Shown: positions 8,482 to 18,384, numbered from the stretch's first letter. The stretch is 64,000 nt of DNA from Microbacterium enclense (GCA_038182865.1 CP116226.1:1178001-1242000), one strand, 5' to 3'. The notes: a model not told the origin generated them from the letters alone. A program made the numbers and translations.

Positions 8482-9897
8482 TCAGCGCATGCGGCCGAGT
8501 TGGCTGGTGATCTCCGAGACCTGATTGAAGATCGAGCGTCGCTCCTTCATGAGGTCGCTGATCTTCTTGTAGGCGTACATGACGGTGGTGTGGTCACGGT
8601 TGCCGAAGAGCTGACCGATCTTCGGCAACGACAGACTCGTCCGCTCTCGGCAGAGGTACATCGCGATCTGTCGGGCGGTGGCGACCGCTTGCGATCGGCT
8701 GGAGCCGTAGAGGTCGTCGACCGACAGCTTGAAGTATTGGGCGGTCGCCGTGATGATGTCGGTCGGCGAGACGACGTTCGCGTCGTCCTGATCGATGATG
8801 TCGCGGAGCACCGTCTGCGCGAGCGACATGTCGAGGGTCGAACGATTGAGGCTCGCGAAGGCCGAGACGCGGATGAGTGCACCCTCGAGTTCGCGGATGT
8901 TCGACGACACCACCGTGGCGATGTACTCGAGGACATCGTCGGGAATGAGGAGTCGTTCGCTCTGCGCCTTCTTACGGAGAATGGCGATTCGCGTCTCGAG
9001 GTCGGGCGCCTGCACGTCGGTGATGAGACCCCACTCGAACCGGCTGCGCATGCGGTCTTCGAAACCGGTGAGCTGCTTGGGAGGGAGGTCGCTCGTGATG
9101 ACCACCTGTTTGTCGTGGTCGTGCAGCGTATTGAAGGTGTGGAAGAACGCTTCTTGCGTCTCGGCGCGACCCTGCAGGAACTGAATGTCGTCGATGAGAA
9201 GGATGTCGACGTCGCGGTACCGTGCCTGGAATGCCGAGCCGCGGTTGTTCGCGATCGAGTTGATGAAGTCGTTCGTGAATTCTTCGCTGGAGACGTATCG
9301 GACACGGATCCCGGCGTACATGCTCGCGGCGTAGTCGCCGATCGCATGAAGCAGGTGTGTCTTGCCGAGGCCTGAGTCGCCGTAGATGAAGAGCGGGTTG
9401 TAGGCCTTCGCCGGAGCCTCGGCGACGGCGACCGCGGCGGCGTGAGCGAAGCGGTTGGACTGGCCGATGACGAAGTTGTCGAAGGTGTACTTCGGGTTCA
9501 AGCGGGTGTCGCTGCGCGATGCCGGAACGATCGGCTCCGGCGCCTGCTCGGGCATCAGCGAGTGACTCGGTGCCGGAGCGGGAGTTCGCTCGTCGTTCGC
9601 GGCCGGGCGCGGCGAATCGATCAGATCGGGATTGACCACGACCCGGAAAGCATTCACCTCGGGGTCGGAGCCCTGGACCTGCGCGAGGGCCTCCAGGATG
9701 GGAGCCCTCATGCGCTTGTTCATCTGCGCCGCGGTGAGGTCGTTGGGGACGTCGAGGTAGAGCGTCCCGCCCATCACGCCCTGCGGAACGGCCAGATTGA
9801 GGAACCCGTGCAGCTGAGGGGTGACGCGCTCATCTGTGAGGAGCTGATCGAGCACGGCGGACCAGACGGGAACATCCGGTACTTCGTGCAATGACAT
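8482..9897 (-). CDS. dnaA: Chromosomal replication initiator DnaA
   Basis: AAA+ initiator that binds DnaA boxes and opens the origin; 471 residues. Domain I is N-terminal (VWSAVLDQLL). A Pro/Ala-rich linker follows at about 100-135. The AAA+ module shows Walker A GDSGLGKTH (within NPLFIYGDSGLGKT) and Walker B ILLIDDIQFLQG. Domain IV ends with the helix-turn-helix signature RDHTTVMYAYKKI. The ATG is preceded by GGAGGGG. Boxes lie on both sides of the gene. The 5' spacer probably also carries autoregulation by DnaA, since a perfect box lies 53 bases before the start (9950-9958). Confidence 0.98.
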   Translation of the reverse strand: MSLHEVPDVPVWSAVLDQLLTDERVTPQLHGFLNLAVPQGVMGGTLYLDVPNDLTAAQMNKRMRAPILEALAQVQGSDPEVNAFRVVVNPDLIDSPRPAANDERTPAPAPSHSLMPEQAPEPIVPASRSDTRLNPKYTFDNFVIGQSNRFAHAAAVAVAEAPAKAYNPLFIYGDSGLGKTHLLHAIGDYAASMYAGIRVRYVSSEEFTNDFINSIANNRGSAFQARYRDVDILLIDDIQFLQGRAETQEAFFHTFNTLHDHDKQVVITSDLPPKQLTGFEDRMRSRFEWGLITDVQAPDLETRIAILRKKAQSERLLIPDDVLEYIATVVSSNIRELEGALIRVSAFASLNRSTLDMSLAQTVLRDIIDQDDANVVSPTDIITATAQYFKLSVDDLYGSSRSQAVATARQIAMYLCRERTSLSLPKIGQLFGNRDHTTVMYAYKKISDLMKERRSIFNQVSEITSQLGRMR

Positions 9898-10194
9898 GTC
9901 CCCTCCGGGATCTCGGCGCGCGGGCAGACCGACGGAGTCGTGTCGAACCTGTGGATAACTTCCGGGGCCACGCTAGTTCGCGGCTCATCCGGAGCAAAAT
10001 CCACTGTAGAACGCTGTCGCGTGTCTTTGCCACGCCTGTGGACAACCGCTGGGGATAATGGGCGGTCGGTTTCTCGGTTTGAGTTAACGGCGCGCGCGAC
10101 GTAGCCTTAGTCGGTTGACTTATGCCTACACGGCAGTCCCGACCACACGTCCCCGGCAGAAGAGCATCGGGCGACACCACCTCCGGAGTGACCC
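9898..10194. other. dnaA-rpmH divergent spacer with DnaA boxes
   Basis: A 297-base spacer with no gene, holding the divergent promoters of dnaA and rpmH. Perfect DnaA boxes (reverse orientation) lie at 9950-9958 (TGTGGATAA) and 10037-10045 (TGTGGACAA); a one-mismatch box lies at 10050-10058 (TGGGGATAA). GTTAAC occurs at 10083-10088. It may be a second part of a bipartite origin or only an autoregulatory region of dnaA. Confidence 0.6.
10079..10107 (+). promoter_or_regulatory. Candidate rpmH promoter
   Basis: TTGAGT (10079-10084) and TAGCCT (10102-10107) are separated by 17 bases, a good fit to a housekeeping sigma promoter. Transcription would begin near 10114, about 80 bases before the rpmH ATG. 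Confidence 0.5.
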
Positions 10195-10332
10195 ATGAGC
10201 AAGCGCACCTTCCAGCCCAACAACCGCCGTCGCGCCAAGAAGCACGGCTTCCGCGCCCGCATGCGCACGCGCGCCGGCCGCGGCATCCTCGCGGCACGCC
10301 GTGCCAAGGGCCGTACCGAACTCTCGGCCTGA
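10195..10332 (+). CDS. rpmH: Ribosomal protein L34
   Basis: A 45-residue, strongly basic protein of the large ribosomal subunit. The sequence MSKRTFQPNNRRRAKKHGF and the ending ARRAKGRTELSA are typical of actinobacterial L34. A GGAG box (10185-10188) precedes the ATG by 6 bases. It is the first gene of the rightward rpmH-rnpA-yidD-yidC cluster next to the origin; the gap to rnpA is only 8 bases. Confidence 0.98.
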   Translation: MSKRTFQPNNRRRAKKHGFRARMRTRAGRGILAARRAKGRTELSA

Positions 10333-10340
10333 TCGACCCG

Positions 10341-10679
10341 GTGCTCGCGAAGCCGAACCGACTCACCCGCGGATCGGACTATAAAGCCACAGTCCGTCGG
10401 GGATCCCGTTGCGCCGGAACGCATTCCGTGACGTACGTCGGCGGAGCCGGCGAAGAGGGCCCCGCCCGTTTCGGTTTCATCGTGAGTAAGCAGGTCGGTT
10501 CCGCGGTCACCCGCAACACCGTCCGTCGCCGCCTCAAGGCGGTGTGCGCGGAGGCGCTCCCGTCTGTTCGCGGGGGCGCCTCCGTCGTCATTCGTGCTCT
10601 CCCCTCCGCGGCCACCGCCGACTACGCCTCGCTTCGGTCCGATGTCCTTCGGTGCCTCGAGCGGAAAGCGTCCGCATGA
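10341..10679 (+). CDS. rnpA: Ribonuclease P protein component
   Basis: Protein subunit that helps the RNase P RNA cut the 5' leader of tRNA precursors; 112 residues. It opens LAKPNRLTRGSDY and carries the conserved RNR region GSAVTRNTVRRRLKAV at about residues 54-69. I chose the GTG at 10341, 8 bases after the rpmH stop. An upstream in-frame extension would run through rpmH in another frame. It ends in an ATGA overlap with yidD. Confidence 0.95.
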   Translation: MLAKPNRLTRGSDYKATVRRGSRCAGTHSVTYVGGAGEEGPARFGFIVSKQVGSAVTRNTVRRRLKAVCAEALPSVRGGASVVIRALPSAATADYASLRSDVLRCLERKASA

Positions 10680-11032
10680 GCTCGTCGACTCTCCCCACGT
10701 CCGCGACCGGAACCGCTCACTTCGAGTGGTCGGCGGTCGCGGCATCCGTCCCGCTCCTCCCCCGTAATGCAGGATTGGCCCTGTTGCACGCGTACCGCGC
10801 GACGATCTCGCACGTCTATGGCGACGTCTGCAAGTACTACCCCTCATGTTCGGCCTACTCGGTGGGCGCCGTGCAGCAGCACGGACTCGTCAAGGGCGTC
10901 GCATTGACCGCGGCCCGTCTCGCACGCTGTCATCCCTGGGCACAGGGAGGCATTGACGACGTTCGTCCGCACCGCGCCTTTCGCCACGAACTCACTCCGC
11001 ACGGTTTCGTCGTGCCCTCCCGGAAGGACTGA
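10676..11032 (+). CDS. yidD: Membrane protein insertion efficiency factor YidD
   Basis: A 118-residue protein with the family core YRATISHVYGDVCKYYPSCSAYSVGAVQQHG, in which the CKYYPSCS cysteine motif is diagnostic. YidD is thought to help YidC insert membrane proteins. A hydrophobic Ala/Leu stretch precedes the core. The N-terminal extension of about 40 residues and the C-terminal tail after RCHPWAQGGIDDV are typical of Actinobacteria. The ATG overlaps the rnpA stop (ATGA), and yidC follows 2 bases downstream. Confidence 0.95.
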   Translation: MSSSTLPTSATGTAHFEWSAVAASVPLLPRNAGLALLHAYRATISHVYGDVCKYYPSCSAYSVGAVQQHGLVKGVALTAARLARCHPWAQGGIDDVRPHRAFRHELTPHGFVVPSRKD

Positions 11033-11034
11033 TC

Positions 11035-12111
11035 GTGCAATTCGATCTCATTGGGACCATCCTCTGGCCGCTGAAATGGGCGGTCGAGCTCGTGCTCGTG
11101 GGCTGGCACGCACTGTTCACGGCTCTCGGCATGGCGCCGGCCGCCGGCATCACCTGGGTGCTGTCCATCGTCGGTCTGGTGCTCATCGTCCGCGCGGCCC
11201 TGATCCCTCTGTTCGTGAAGCAGATCAAGAGCCAGCGCAAGATGATGGAGATCGCTCCGGAACTGCGGAAGGTCCAGGAGAAGTACAAGGGCAAGCGCGA
11301 CCAGCTGTCGCGCGAGGCGATGAGTCGCGAGACCATGGCCCTGTACAAGAAGCACGGCACGACGCCGGTGTCGAGCTGCCTGCCGCTGCTTGTCCAGATG
11401 CCCATCTTCTTCGCGCTGTTCAGCGTGCTGAACGACGTGTCCAAGCATGCAGCCGTCGGTCAGGGTGGTGTCGGTCTCCTGACCCCCGAGCTCACGACCG
11501 AGTTCTACGACGCGCGGCTCTTCGACGTGGCATCCATGCACGTCAACCTCGTGACGGCATGGGGCCAGTCCGACGGTCAGGTGACCGTGGCGATCCTGCT
11601 GACGCTCGTCGTGCTCATGATCGCGTCGCAGTTCTTCACCCAGCTGCAGATCATCTCGAAGAACCTCTCCCCCGAGGCCAAGACCGGTCAGGCCTACCAG
11701 ATGCAGAAGGTGATGCTCTACATCCTTCCGCTGGCCTTCATCTTCTCCGGTGTGTTCTTCCCGCTGGGTGTCGTCATCTACTGGTTCGTCAGCAACCTGT
11801 GGACCATGGTTCAGCAGTTCGTCGTGATCCGTGAGATGCCCACCCCGGGCTCGGATGCCGCGAAGGCTCGCGAAGAGCGTTTGGCCCGCAAGGGAAAGGC
11901 GATCGACTCCAGCGGCAAGGTCGTACCCATCGAGAAGTACCGCGCGGAGCAGCAGCGCCTCCTCGAAGAGACCGAGCGGGCCCGCGCGGCACAGCCCAAG
12001 CGTCAGCAGCCGGTGGGCAAGCAGCGCGCGAAGAAGCAGCAGTCCACGAAGGGCGGAACCTCTGCAGCCCGTCCTGCACCCGGCACCGCCGGTTCCGAAT
12101 CCTCCTCCTGA
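11035..12111 (+). CDS. yidC: Membrane protein insertase YidC
   Basis: Oxa1/YidC/Alb3-family insertase, 358 residues, starting GTG. Five hydrophobic segments are visible (near residues 15-35, 37-60, 113-135, 175-200 and 218-245). The cytoplasmic hairpin carries KQIKSQRKMMEIAPEL and KYKGKRDQLSREAM between the second and third. No long periplasmic domain is present, as expected for a Gram-positive YidC. The C-terminal tail is basic and Gln-rich. It follows yidD by 2 bases and precedes the Jag-type RNA-binding gene, the usual order. Confidence 0.96.
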   Translation: MQFDLIGTILWPLKWAVELVLVGWHALFTALGMAPAAGITWVLSIVGLVLIVRAALIPLFVKQIKSQRKMMEIAPELRKVQEKYKGKRDQLSREAMSRETMALYKKHGTTPVSSCLPLLVQMPIFFALFSVLNDVSKHAAVGQGGVGLLTPELTTEFYDARLFDVASMHVNLVTAWGQSDGQVTVAILLTLVVLMIASQFFTQLQIISKNLSPEAKTGQAYQMQKVMLYILPLAFIFSGVFFPLGVVIYWFVSNLWTMVQQFVVIREMPTPGSDAAKAREERLARKGKAIDSSGKVVPIEKYRAEQQRLLEETERARAAQPKRQQPVGKQRAKKQQSTKGGTSAARPAPGTAGSESSS

Positions 12112-12127
12112 CGACCCGGAGACCATC

Positions 12128-12631
12128 ATGACGACGTCCGAGCAGATCTCGACCGACCAGAACGCCGCCACCGAAGAGCAGCTCGAGCAGGAAGGTGACA
12201 TCGCCGCCGACTTCCTCGAGGGGCTGCTGGATATCGCCGACATCGAGGGTGATTTGGCTCTCGACGTGCGGGCAGGACGCGCGTACGTCTCGGTCGAGGC
12301 CGACGACGCCGACGCTCTGTCCACGCTGTCGCATTCCGACACCGTGCAGGCCCTTCAGGAGCTGACACGCTTGGCCGTGCAGAACGCGACCGGGCGGTTC
12401 TCACGTCTCATTCTCGACGTCGGCGGTTCGCGTGATGCTCGGCAGCGCCAGCTGGAGACGCTCGTCGACCGCGCCATCGAGCGTCTCGACGAGGGTGCAT
12501 CTCAGGCATCGCTGCCCGCGATGTCGAGCTATGAGCGCAAGCTGGTGCACGACATCGCGGCAGATCGTGGCTACGTGTCGGAATCGTTCGGTGAGGGCGC
12601 GGATCGACACACCGTTCTGCGTCGAAGCTGA
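12128..12631 (+). CDS. R3H/KH-type RNA-binding protein (Jag/KhpB family)
   Basis: A 167-residue protein downstream of yidC. Its first 25 residues are acidic and Gln/Glu-rich. A KH-like domain follows (LLDIADIEGDLALDVRAGRAYVSVEADD). The C-terminal R3H part carries SSYERKLVHDIAADRGYVSESFGEGADRH-type residues at about 130-160. Firmicute Jag/KhpB binds RNA and affects cell elongation and division. Here the Jag-N domain is absent, as in other Actinobacteria. The ATG at 12128 lies 16 bases after the yidC stop. An in-frame upstream extension into yidC was rejected. Confidence 0.9.
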   Translation: MTTSEQISTDQNAATEEQLEQEGDIAADFLEGLLDIADIEGDLALDVRAGRAYVSVEADDADALSTLSHSDTVQALQELTRLAVQNATGRFSRLILDVGGSRDARQRQLETLVDRAIERLDEGASQASLPAMSSYERKLVHDIAADRGYVSESFGEGADRHTVLRRS

Positions 12632-12640
12632 GGTCGCCGG

Positions 12641-13270
12641 ATGCCGACCGGGCTCGAGCGCGAGCCGGCTGTCGCGGCGGAGATCTTCGGTGATCGCCTC
12701 GAGTTGGCGCGGCGGTTCGCGCACTCCCTCGCCGAGCATGGTGAAGAGCGCGGGCTGATCGGGCCTCTCGAAGTTCCGCGTCTCTGGACGCGGCATGTTC
12801 TGAACAGCGCGGTTGCGGCCCCCTTCTTCGAAGGGCGAGCAGCTGACATCGGATCCGGGGCCGGTCTCCCCGGACTCGTCCTTGCCATCGCTCGACCTGA
12901 CGTGGAGTGGACGCTCATCGAACCGATGGAGCGCCGCACCGCGTGGCTCACTGAACAAGCGGACGCACTCGGCCTGACGAACGTCACCGTGGCGAGAATG
13001 CGCGGCGAGGAATGGGCGGAGGGACGTTCGTTCGATGTGGTGACGGCGCGTGCTGTCAGCGCTCTCCGGACATTGTTGCCCTTCACTGCGCCTTTGGTGA
13101 AGCCGGGTGGAAGGCTCGTCCTTCTGAAGGGCGCGAACGTCGGCGCGGAGATCGACGCCGCCGCGAAGCAGGTGCGACGTTACGGTCTGACGGATGTTCG
13201 CGTGGAGATCGTCGGCGAGGGACAGCTCGACGAACCGACGCGCGTCTTCGTCGCCACCGTGTCACGGTGA
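12641..13270 (+). CDS. rsmG: 16S rRNA (guanine-527-N7) methyltransferase RsmG
   Basis: SAM-dependent methyltransferase that modifies G527 of 16S rRNA; 209 residues. The SAM loop is ADIGSGAGLPG (68-78). The family segments RLWTRHVLNS (about 47-56) and a VTARAVSAL motif are clear. GAGG (12630-12633) lies 7 bases before the ATG and overlaps the end of the preceding gene, so translation is probably coupled. It is the last gene before a 5.1-kb stretch without genes. Its stop codon is part of ACATGTAAACATGT (13270-13283), a small symmetrical sequence. Confidence 0.96.
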   Translation: MPTGLEREPAVAAEIFGDRLELARRFAHSLAEHGEERGLIGPLEVPRLWTRHVLNSAVAAPFFEGRAADIGSGAGLPGLVLAIARPDVEWTLIEPMERRTAWLTEQADALGLTNVTVARMRGEEWAEGRSFDVVTARAVSALRTLLPFTAPLVKPGGRLVLLKGANVGAEIDAAAKQVRRYGLTDVRVEIVGEGQLDEPTRVFVATVSR

Positions 13271-13614
13271 CATGTAAACATGTTCTCCGGAATGAATATT
13301 CGCGGGTGAAACGGTTGTAGACCGACGTGGCGATGGTGCTGATGTCGTCGCGTGGCCGCCCGTGTGGGTGAGCTCGCTGGGGTGATCTCCCCCACCGAGA
13401 GCCTTCGACGATCGGTGACGCGATCGTGCTCCGTGGGTCGGCGAGATTCGGCGGCGATCGCGGGATCCGGCGTCGAGCTGTGCGGCGCGTCCGTGGCCTG
13501 GCTCGCCCCTGGCGTCGCGTCTCGCGGACGTCCTCAGGGAACGGACAGTGCTGCGTGCTGGATGTGAGGAGTACCCGGTTGTGCGCCAGTGTTTCACTCG
13601 CTGGGCGCACCCGG

Positions 13615-13630
13615 CGTTTCACGTGAAACA
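13615..13630. promoter_or_regulatory. parS site 1
   Basis: The perfect 14-base core GTTTCACGTGAAAC lies at 13616-13629. It matches the 16-base parS consensus TGTTTCACGTGAAACA at 15 positions (first base C). A half site (GTTTCAC) lies 25 bases upstream at 13591. ParB, encoded at 19344, is the expected ligand. Confidence 0.93.
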
Positions 13631-15183
13631 CAAGGCGGTTCGGCTCCGTTCGCATCCGGTGTGGCACGCACGGCTTGTGGGCCCCTGTGACTCTCTCGTC
13701 ACTCCGCCTACCGGGCACGGCTCGATGGTGCGCGTGCCGAGGGGTGTCGCGACGCGTACAGCGACGACCACGACGATGATCATTGCTCCAATGCTGACTG
13801 TCTTGACGATGTGCTGCTGACCGTCGACGAGGAACATGAGCGCATGCCAGGCTACGGCGCTCTAAACGACATGTCCGCCGCAGGTGCGCAGCGTGGGGAA
13901 CGCCCGGTGAGAGGTCCTCGCGTGTGGCTTGTTGTTCGTCAGACCACGACGGGCGAGAAGCAGCAAGGGGTACGGTGTGGACGTTCTGCACGTATGTTCT
14001 CATCTGAAGTCACGTGGCCATGAGGTCAGATGTCGCGGCGCTACGCACCTGGGGAACGTCGGGCCCCGATGTACGAAGTCGGAGGGTCGGGGTAGGAAGG
14101 GGGCGCGATCTGATGGCGATATGCGATCGGCCCACAGCGAAGAACACCCTCGCAGAGAAGCGTGACCCTCCGTGCGATCGCGCCCGGCACCGGAAGTGAG
14201 CGGCCGGTCGGTGAAGGGTCTCGCCTCGTCTGGACGAGGTGAGGGGGTCCCCTCGCCCATGCTCCGCACACTGAAGAGGGGCGACGACATAGTTGTCGTC
14301 GACCGTCTCGCGCGGAGTGTTCTGGCGACGATGACTCTCGCCGCTGTCGCGCACGGTTGGACGTGATGTGGGAGCGGCCCAGAGCGACGGGCCTCCGACC
14401 CACCGGCCCGCGACTGAAGTGCGCGCGAAAGAATGTGGCAACTCACGGAGGCACTAGCTGCGTGCAGGGTGGCGCACCTTTCTCCGCGTATGAACAGCCC
14501 CCTCACCCCGTCGGGACGGGGGGACGAAGAGTGAGTGTCAGTGGAGGGCCGGTCGGTGCCAGCAGTCATCACCGTCGTGACGATGACCGTCGGTCCGACT
14601 GATCGCCGCTGCCGTCGGGCGGTCTCTGGGAGTTCGGTGCATCCCATTGATCCGGTCCGCGCCGGGCGCGCCTGCTCGACGCGGCCTGCACCTGGGGAGC
14701 GGGGAGCGTGTCGCCTCCCGCGCACGGACATCGACGGCCGATGGAGGCCGGGAAGCCGATGGGCTCATTGTCAGGATCGGTGACGAGAAGTCTCGCACTC
14801 CGAGTTCGGGTCGCGCGTCGATGCGGTGCGAGTTCGCTTCTGGATCCATGAAGCTGTCGAGCATCGTCGCTTGCGTGGACGCTGATCGCGATGGGAGTCC
14901 TCGTCCGTGCGGTGATTCCAGGGGTGCAGCGATCCAGTCGCGGCCGACGTCGTACCGCTCGCGTACGATCTGAGCCGCTCTCGCAAGAATGACGCGAAGC
15001 CACCCTCGGGGCGTTGTCGTCAAGTTGATACCTGCACGGCCGACACCAACAACTCGATGCTTCCGGAGACGTCGTCGACGAGCGAAACAGTGGGGCAGGG
15101 CGCTCACGCGTCGGGTCGCCCGATTGGTCTTTGGTGGCAGATGCCCGGGATGCCGCGGTCCTCGCCGTCATGTGGGGCTGGCG

Positions 15184-15199
15184 CGTTTCACGTGAAACA
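15184..15199. promoter_or_regulatory. parS site 2
   Basis: Core GTTTCACGTGAAAC at 15185-15198 with flanks C and A, 15 of 16 matches to the parS consensus. It lies 1,569 bases after site 1, in gene-free DNA. Confidence 0.93.
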
Positions 15200-15908
15200 T
15201 GGCTGTCGATGTTGCCCTATCTCGAGGCGCATCGGTCGCTGCGACGATGAACCGACGGTCTCCACTCTCGTGGCCCACATGTACAGGCTGAAGCCCACGG
15301 CCGCGGTGTCCACGCGCAGGGCGCCGTGCGGTGGGACTCTGCGTGCACACACCGTGTTCATCGTCATGGCGGGGTGTACTCCCCTCCCCCACATGCTGCC
15401 GGCACATGTCACTAAGCCGACGTGTTACACGCGCGCCGGGCGCGACGAATCGCTCCTCGGCGGATGGGTCCACCCTTCACGTTGCACGCCCGTTCAGCAC
15501 GCACCGATTGTGGTCCTCGACGGGTCCACGCGGGCTCGGGTTCGCGATTCGGTGGCGCCTTAGGTTCACTCCCCCTGGCTCCCAGCCCCACGTTGAGCAC
15601 GCGGGGTGGCCGTAGGGGGATGGCGAGGTCTCATCGAGCAGCGCTCCGTCCATCCTTGTGCGGCAGCGGCTAGTACCTCACCTCGATCACCGTTCCCTTG
15701 CGCGCAGACGAAACTGCGGTCGCTGGACTGGAGAATCTGGTGATCTTTCTGGCGCACTGCCCAGCCGGTGTGCGCGGACAGATGCCCGTGTGGCCCCGAC
15801 AGCCTCAGCGGAGGTGCGTTCGTGGATGGATCTCATCGGACTGTGAGCTGCGTCTACGATCGTGGCGGCCCGCTCGCCCTTGCTGCGCTCCCCGGAGACA
15901 TCGGTCGA

Positions 15909-15924
15909 TGTTTCACGTGAAACA
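15909..15924. promoter_or_regulatory. parS site 3 (perfect)
   Basis: TGTTTCACGTGAAACA, the full 16-base consensus, with core 15910-15923. It is the only site of the six that matches at every position. Confidence 0.95.
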
Positions 15925-16323
15925 GTTTGCTCGACGCGCGCATGAACGGATGACGCTCAGAACGGGCGAGTGAATGGGCTCGGGGGGAACTTCTCGTCAC
16001 CGGCCGCACGGGCAGTGCCATCATGTCGTGACGGCAGCCGGGCACCTGCCGGAGAGATGGGGTCGTCAGTCGATTGCCTCTGACTCTGGCGGCGGACGAG
16101 GTGTTCTCGCGTGACGCGACCCGGTGGGCAGATTGGCGACCTTCACCCCTCGATGCGATGCAGCGGAAGGGGGACGCGGAGGCGTATTGCAACCTCGCGG
16201 TCATGAGCGCAACGAGCGATCGACGCGGAGGTTCCCGACATTGTCCAAGAGGTGCCTGGGGTGCGCCTAGCGCACCACGGTTGGCCCGTGGGTCACACAT
16301 GTGCGTTCGCCCCGGGTAAGGGA

Positions 16324-16339
16324 TGTTTCACGTGAAACG
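16324..16339. promoter_or_regulatory. parS site 4
   Basis: Core GTTTCACGTGAAAC at 16325-16338, flanks T and G, 15 of 16 matches. It lies 415 bases after site 3, the closest spacing in the cluster. Confidence 0.93.
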
Positions 16340-16784
16340 TCCCCGGCGGGCACAGGAACACGATGATGTGAGCCCGAACGTGCCCCTCGCTAACGACCCA
16401 TTGCGCCACGCGTACGGCATGTGGGCATCGACGCCCGCCTCGGCAGGCGATGTTTGATCCTCGTTCCGCCGCCACGAGATGACCGCGCAGGCGTTGACCT
16501 AGGACACTGAGAGCGGGCGCACAGCCTGCGCGGTCGCGCTCTGTCACAACGCAGAGGTGGGACCGGACGCAGAGTCGGGGCGAGACGGGCCGAGAGCACA
16601 GGACGAAGTGGGCGTGGGGGTGGGAGCGAATGGTGGGGAGTGCTGCAGTGGCGCGGACAGGCTCGGGCGAGGACGTGTCGGGCGATGGAGTCGGGGTCCA
16701 GTGGATCCGGCAGCGCGGTAGAGGCGGGTGTTGCGCTGTCGTGCGACGACCTGCCGGGTGCATGTGCCTAGTAGTGCCGCGTGC

Positions 16785-17375
16785 TGACGACGCTGCGTGC
16801 TCGGAGCCGCCGCGCGCTCGGTGATGGTCCGCGCTTGGTGATGTGTGTGGCTCGGTGTGACCTCGTGTGCGTGATCACCCTGTGTGCCCGTGACCCGGCG
16901 AGAGTGGTGACGCCGTGTGCTTTGCGACCGCGTGGTCAATGACCCCGTGTGCCCTGTGACCGTGTGCCCTGTGACCCGTGAGCTCTGGGACCCCGTGAGC
17001 GTTGTGGCGCCGTGTGCGTTGTGGCGCAGCGTGCTGGGTAACCCCTCGCGCTCGGTGACTCCGCGCGGCACGTGACCGCATGCTTGGTGACGCCGGGCTT
17101 AATGACTCCGGGCTTGGCGACTCCGGGCTTGTTGACCCCCCGTCGAGTGACCCCCGAGAGTGATGACCCGGCGAGTGATGACCCGGCGAGTGACCCCCCG
17201 CGAGCGACGACCCGCTATCGCCGACCCGCAATCGCCGACCCGCGAGTGACGACCCGCGTGGTTGGTCGTGACCCGTGCGCTTCGTGAATGCGTGTGCTTC
17301 GTGACTGCGTGTGCTTCGAGACCCCGCGCACTCGGCGACCCGCGTGCTTCGTGCCACCGTGTGCGTCCGCTCACC
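16785..17375. repeat. Degenerate short tandem repeats, mostly 15-17 bp
   Basis: About 0.6 kb made of imperfect units built around GTGAC followed by a C/G-rich stretch and TGCTT or TGTGC. The clearest units are 15 bp long: CGTGACCGCATGCTT (17071-17085) and three copies of NNNGACKCCGGGCTT (17086-17130). An exact 15-bp pair GAGTGATGACCCGGC follows (17158-17172 and 17173-17187). A 17-bp near-exact pair lies at 17281-17297 and 17298-17314. Outer copies are more diverged and the period drifts. The units are not palindromic and have no unique spacers, so this is not a CRISPR array. The array lies between parS sites 4 and 5. Confidence 0.8.
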
Positions 17376-17935
17376 GCTCGACCCTGACCCCGCGAGAGCC
17401 GGACCTGCCTCCTGCGCCGCCGCTGGCAAGGATGAGGACTGTGGATCCGACGGGGTCTCACAGCGAATCGGCACTCTGGTCACGTTTAGTGCCCGCGCAA
17501 CAATTCACGCTGCAACCACGGCCGGATGCAACGTCGTCCGCATGGTCAGCTCGGCTTACCTCCGCCCAGACAGCTGACGAAAGATGCGTGCGACCATCCA
17601 TCATCGTGGCTATTCGACAGGTGTGGAGGGTGGCGTGGAGATCGCCGAGAGAACGAGGCAGCGAGCGGCATGGTGTGGGGAGGTGGCATTCGGAAGCGCT
17701 CAGGGGAAGACGAAGGCCGAAGCACGGAACGACCGGCCGGCGGACACCCCGAGCCGCGACACGCATCACGTGAACAGTCTCCCCCGCGCTCCTCTCTCGC
17801 AAGAGCGGGGCACCGCGGCTGCGACAGACGCCTCGGTGCGTCGCCACCACCGAAAAGTCGTAGGCGCGCGGTCAGGACGCCGATGGACGCAGCCGGCCGG
17901 TGTGCGGTGCAGGCGAAGGGCGTGGGCGCGTTCCA

Positions 17936-17951
17936 CGTTTCACGTGAAACA
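17936..17951. promoter_or_regulatory. parS site 5
   Basis: Core GTTTCACGTGAAAC at 17937-17950, flanks C and A, 15 of 16 matches. A GTTAAC (17993-17998) of the kind seen in the origin spacers follows about 45 bases downstream. Confidence 0.93.
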
Positions 17952-18384
17952 CATCCCACCTGGGAGAAGTGACCATCGTGGCGGCTCTTTAAGTTAACCG
18001 TGGAGCGATGCGACGCCTGCGTCGACAATGCCGATTCGGGACCCAAGCGGGCAGGAGTGAGGCAGGGTGACCGACAGTGCGACTCATGCTCGTTCGGGGT
18101 CGTCGACACTCCCGATGTGGACGTCGGGCCCTGACGGAGGCGTTGCGCAATAACTTCCCGTCCATCCAACGCCTACCGTGCTCGTGCTCCACTGAGGGCA
18201 CGGGACTGACTCTCGACCTGAGGGCACGGTGCAGAACGCGGGTGGGCGTCGCTCCCCCATCGCAACGCCAGCTGGGCCTGTGTGTGAGTGCGCGGAGGCG
18301 GAACGATGCTGCTGACGAGCGAACGCAACCCGAGACAGCGGGTCGCAACACTCCCGAGAGAGGTTGTGGCGAGCATGCCGCGGG

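Noticed and set aside
13083..14003. 306-codon reverse frame at the edge of the gene-free zone
   Set aside because: Composition is almost wholly Arg, Ser, Pro and His, and it runs into rsmG antisense. No start signal.
14283..14300. Hairpin GACGACA/TGTCGTC in the gene-free zone as a terminator or small RNA
   Set aside because: Seven-base stem with no T-run and no promoter or gene nearby.
16785..17375. Repeat array as a possible CRISPR
   Set aside because: Units are 15-17 bp, diverged, directly joined and without unique spacers; no cas gene is near.
16544..17483. Reverse-strand frames with HSPGHHSPGHHS-type repeats
   Set aside because: These are translations of the degenerate DNA repeat. Unit length varies (14-17 bp), so the frame is not maintained.
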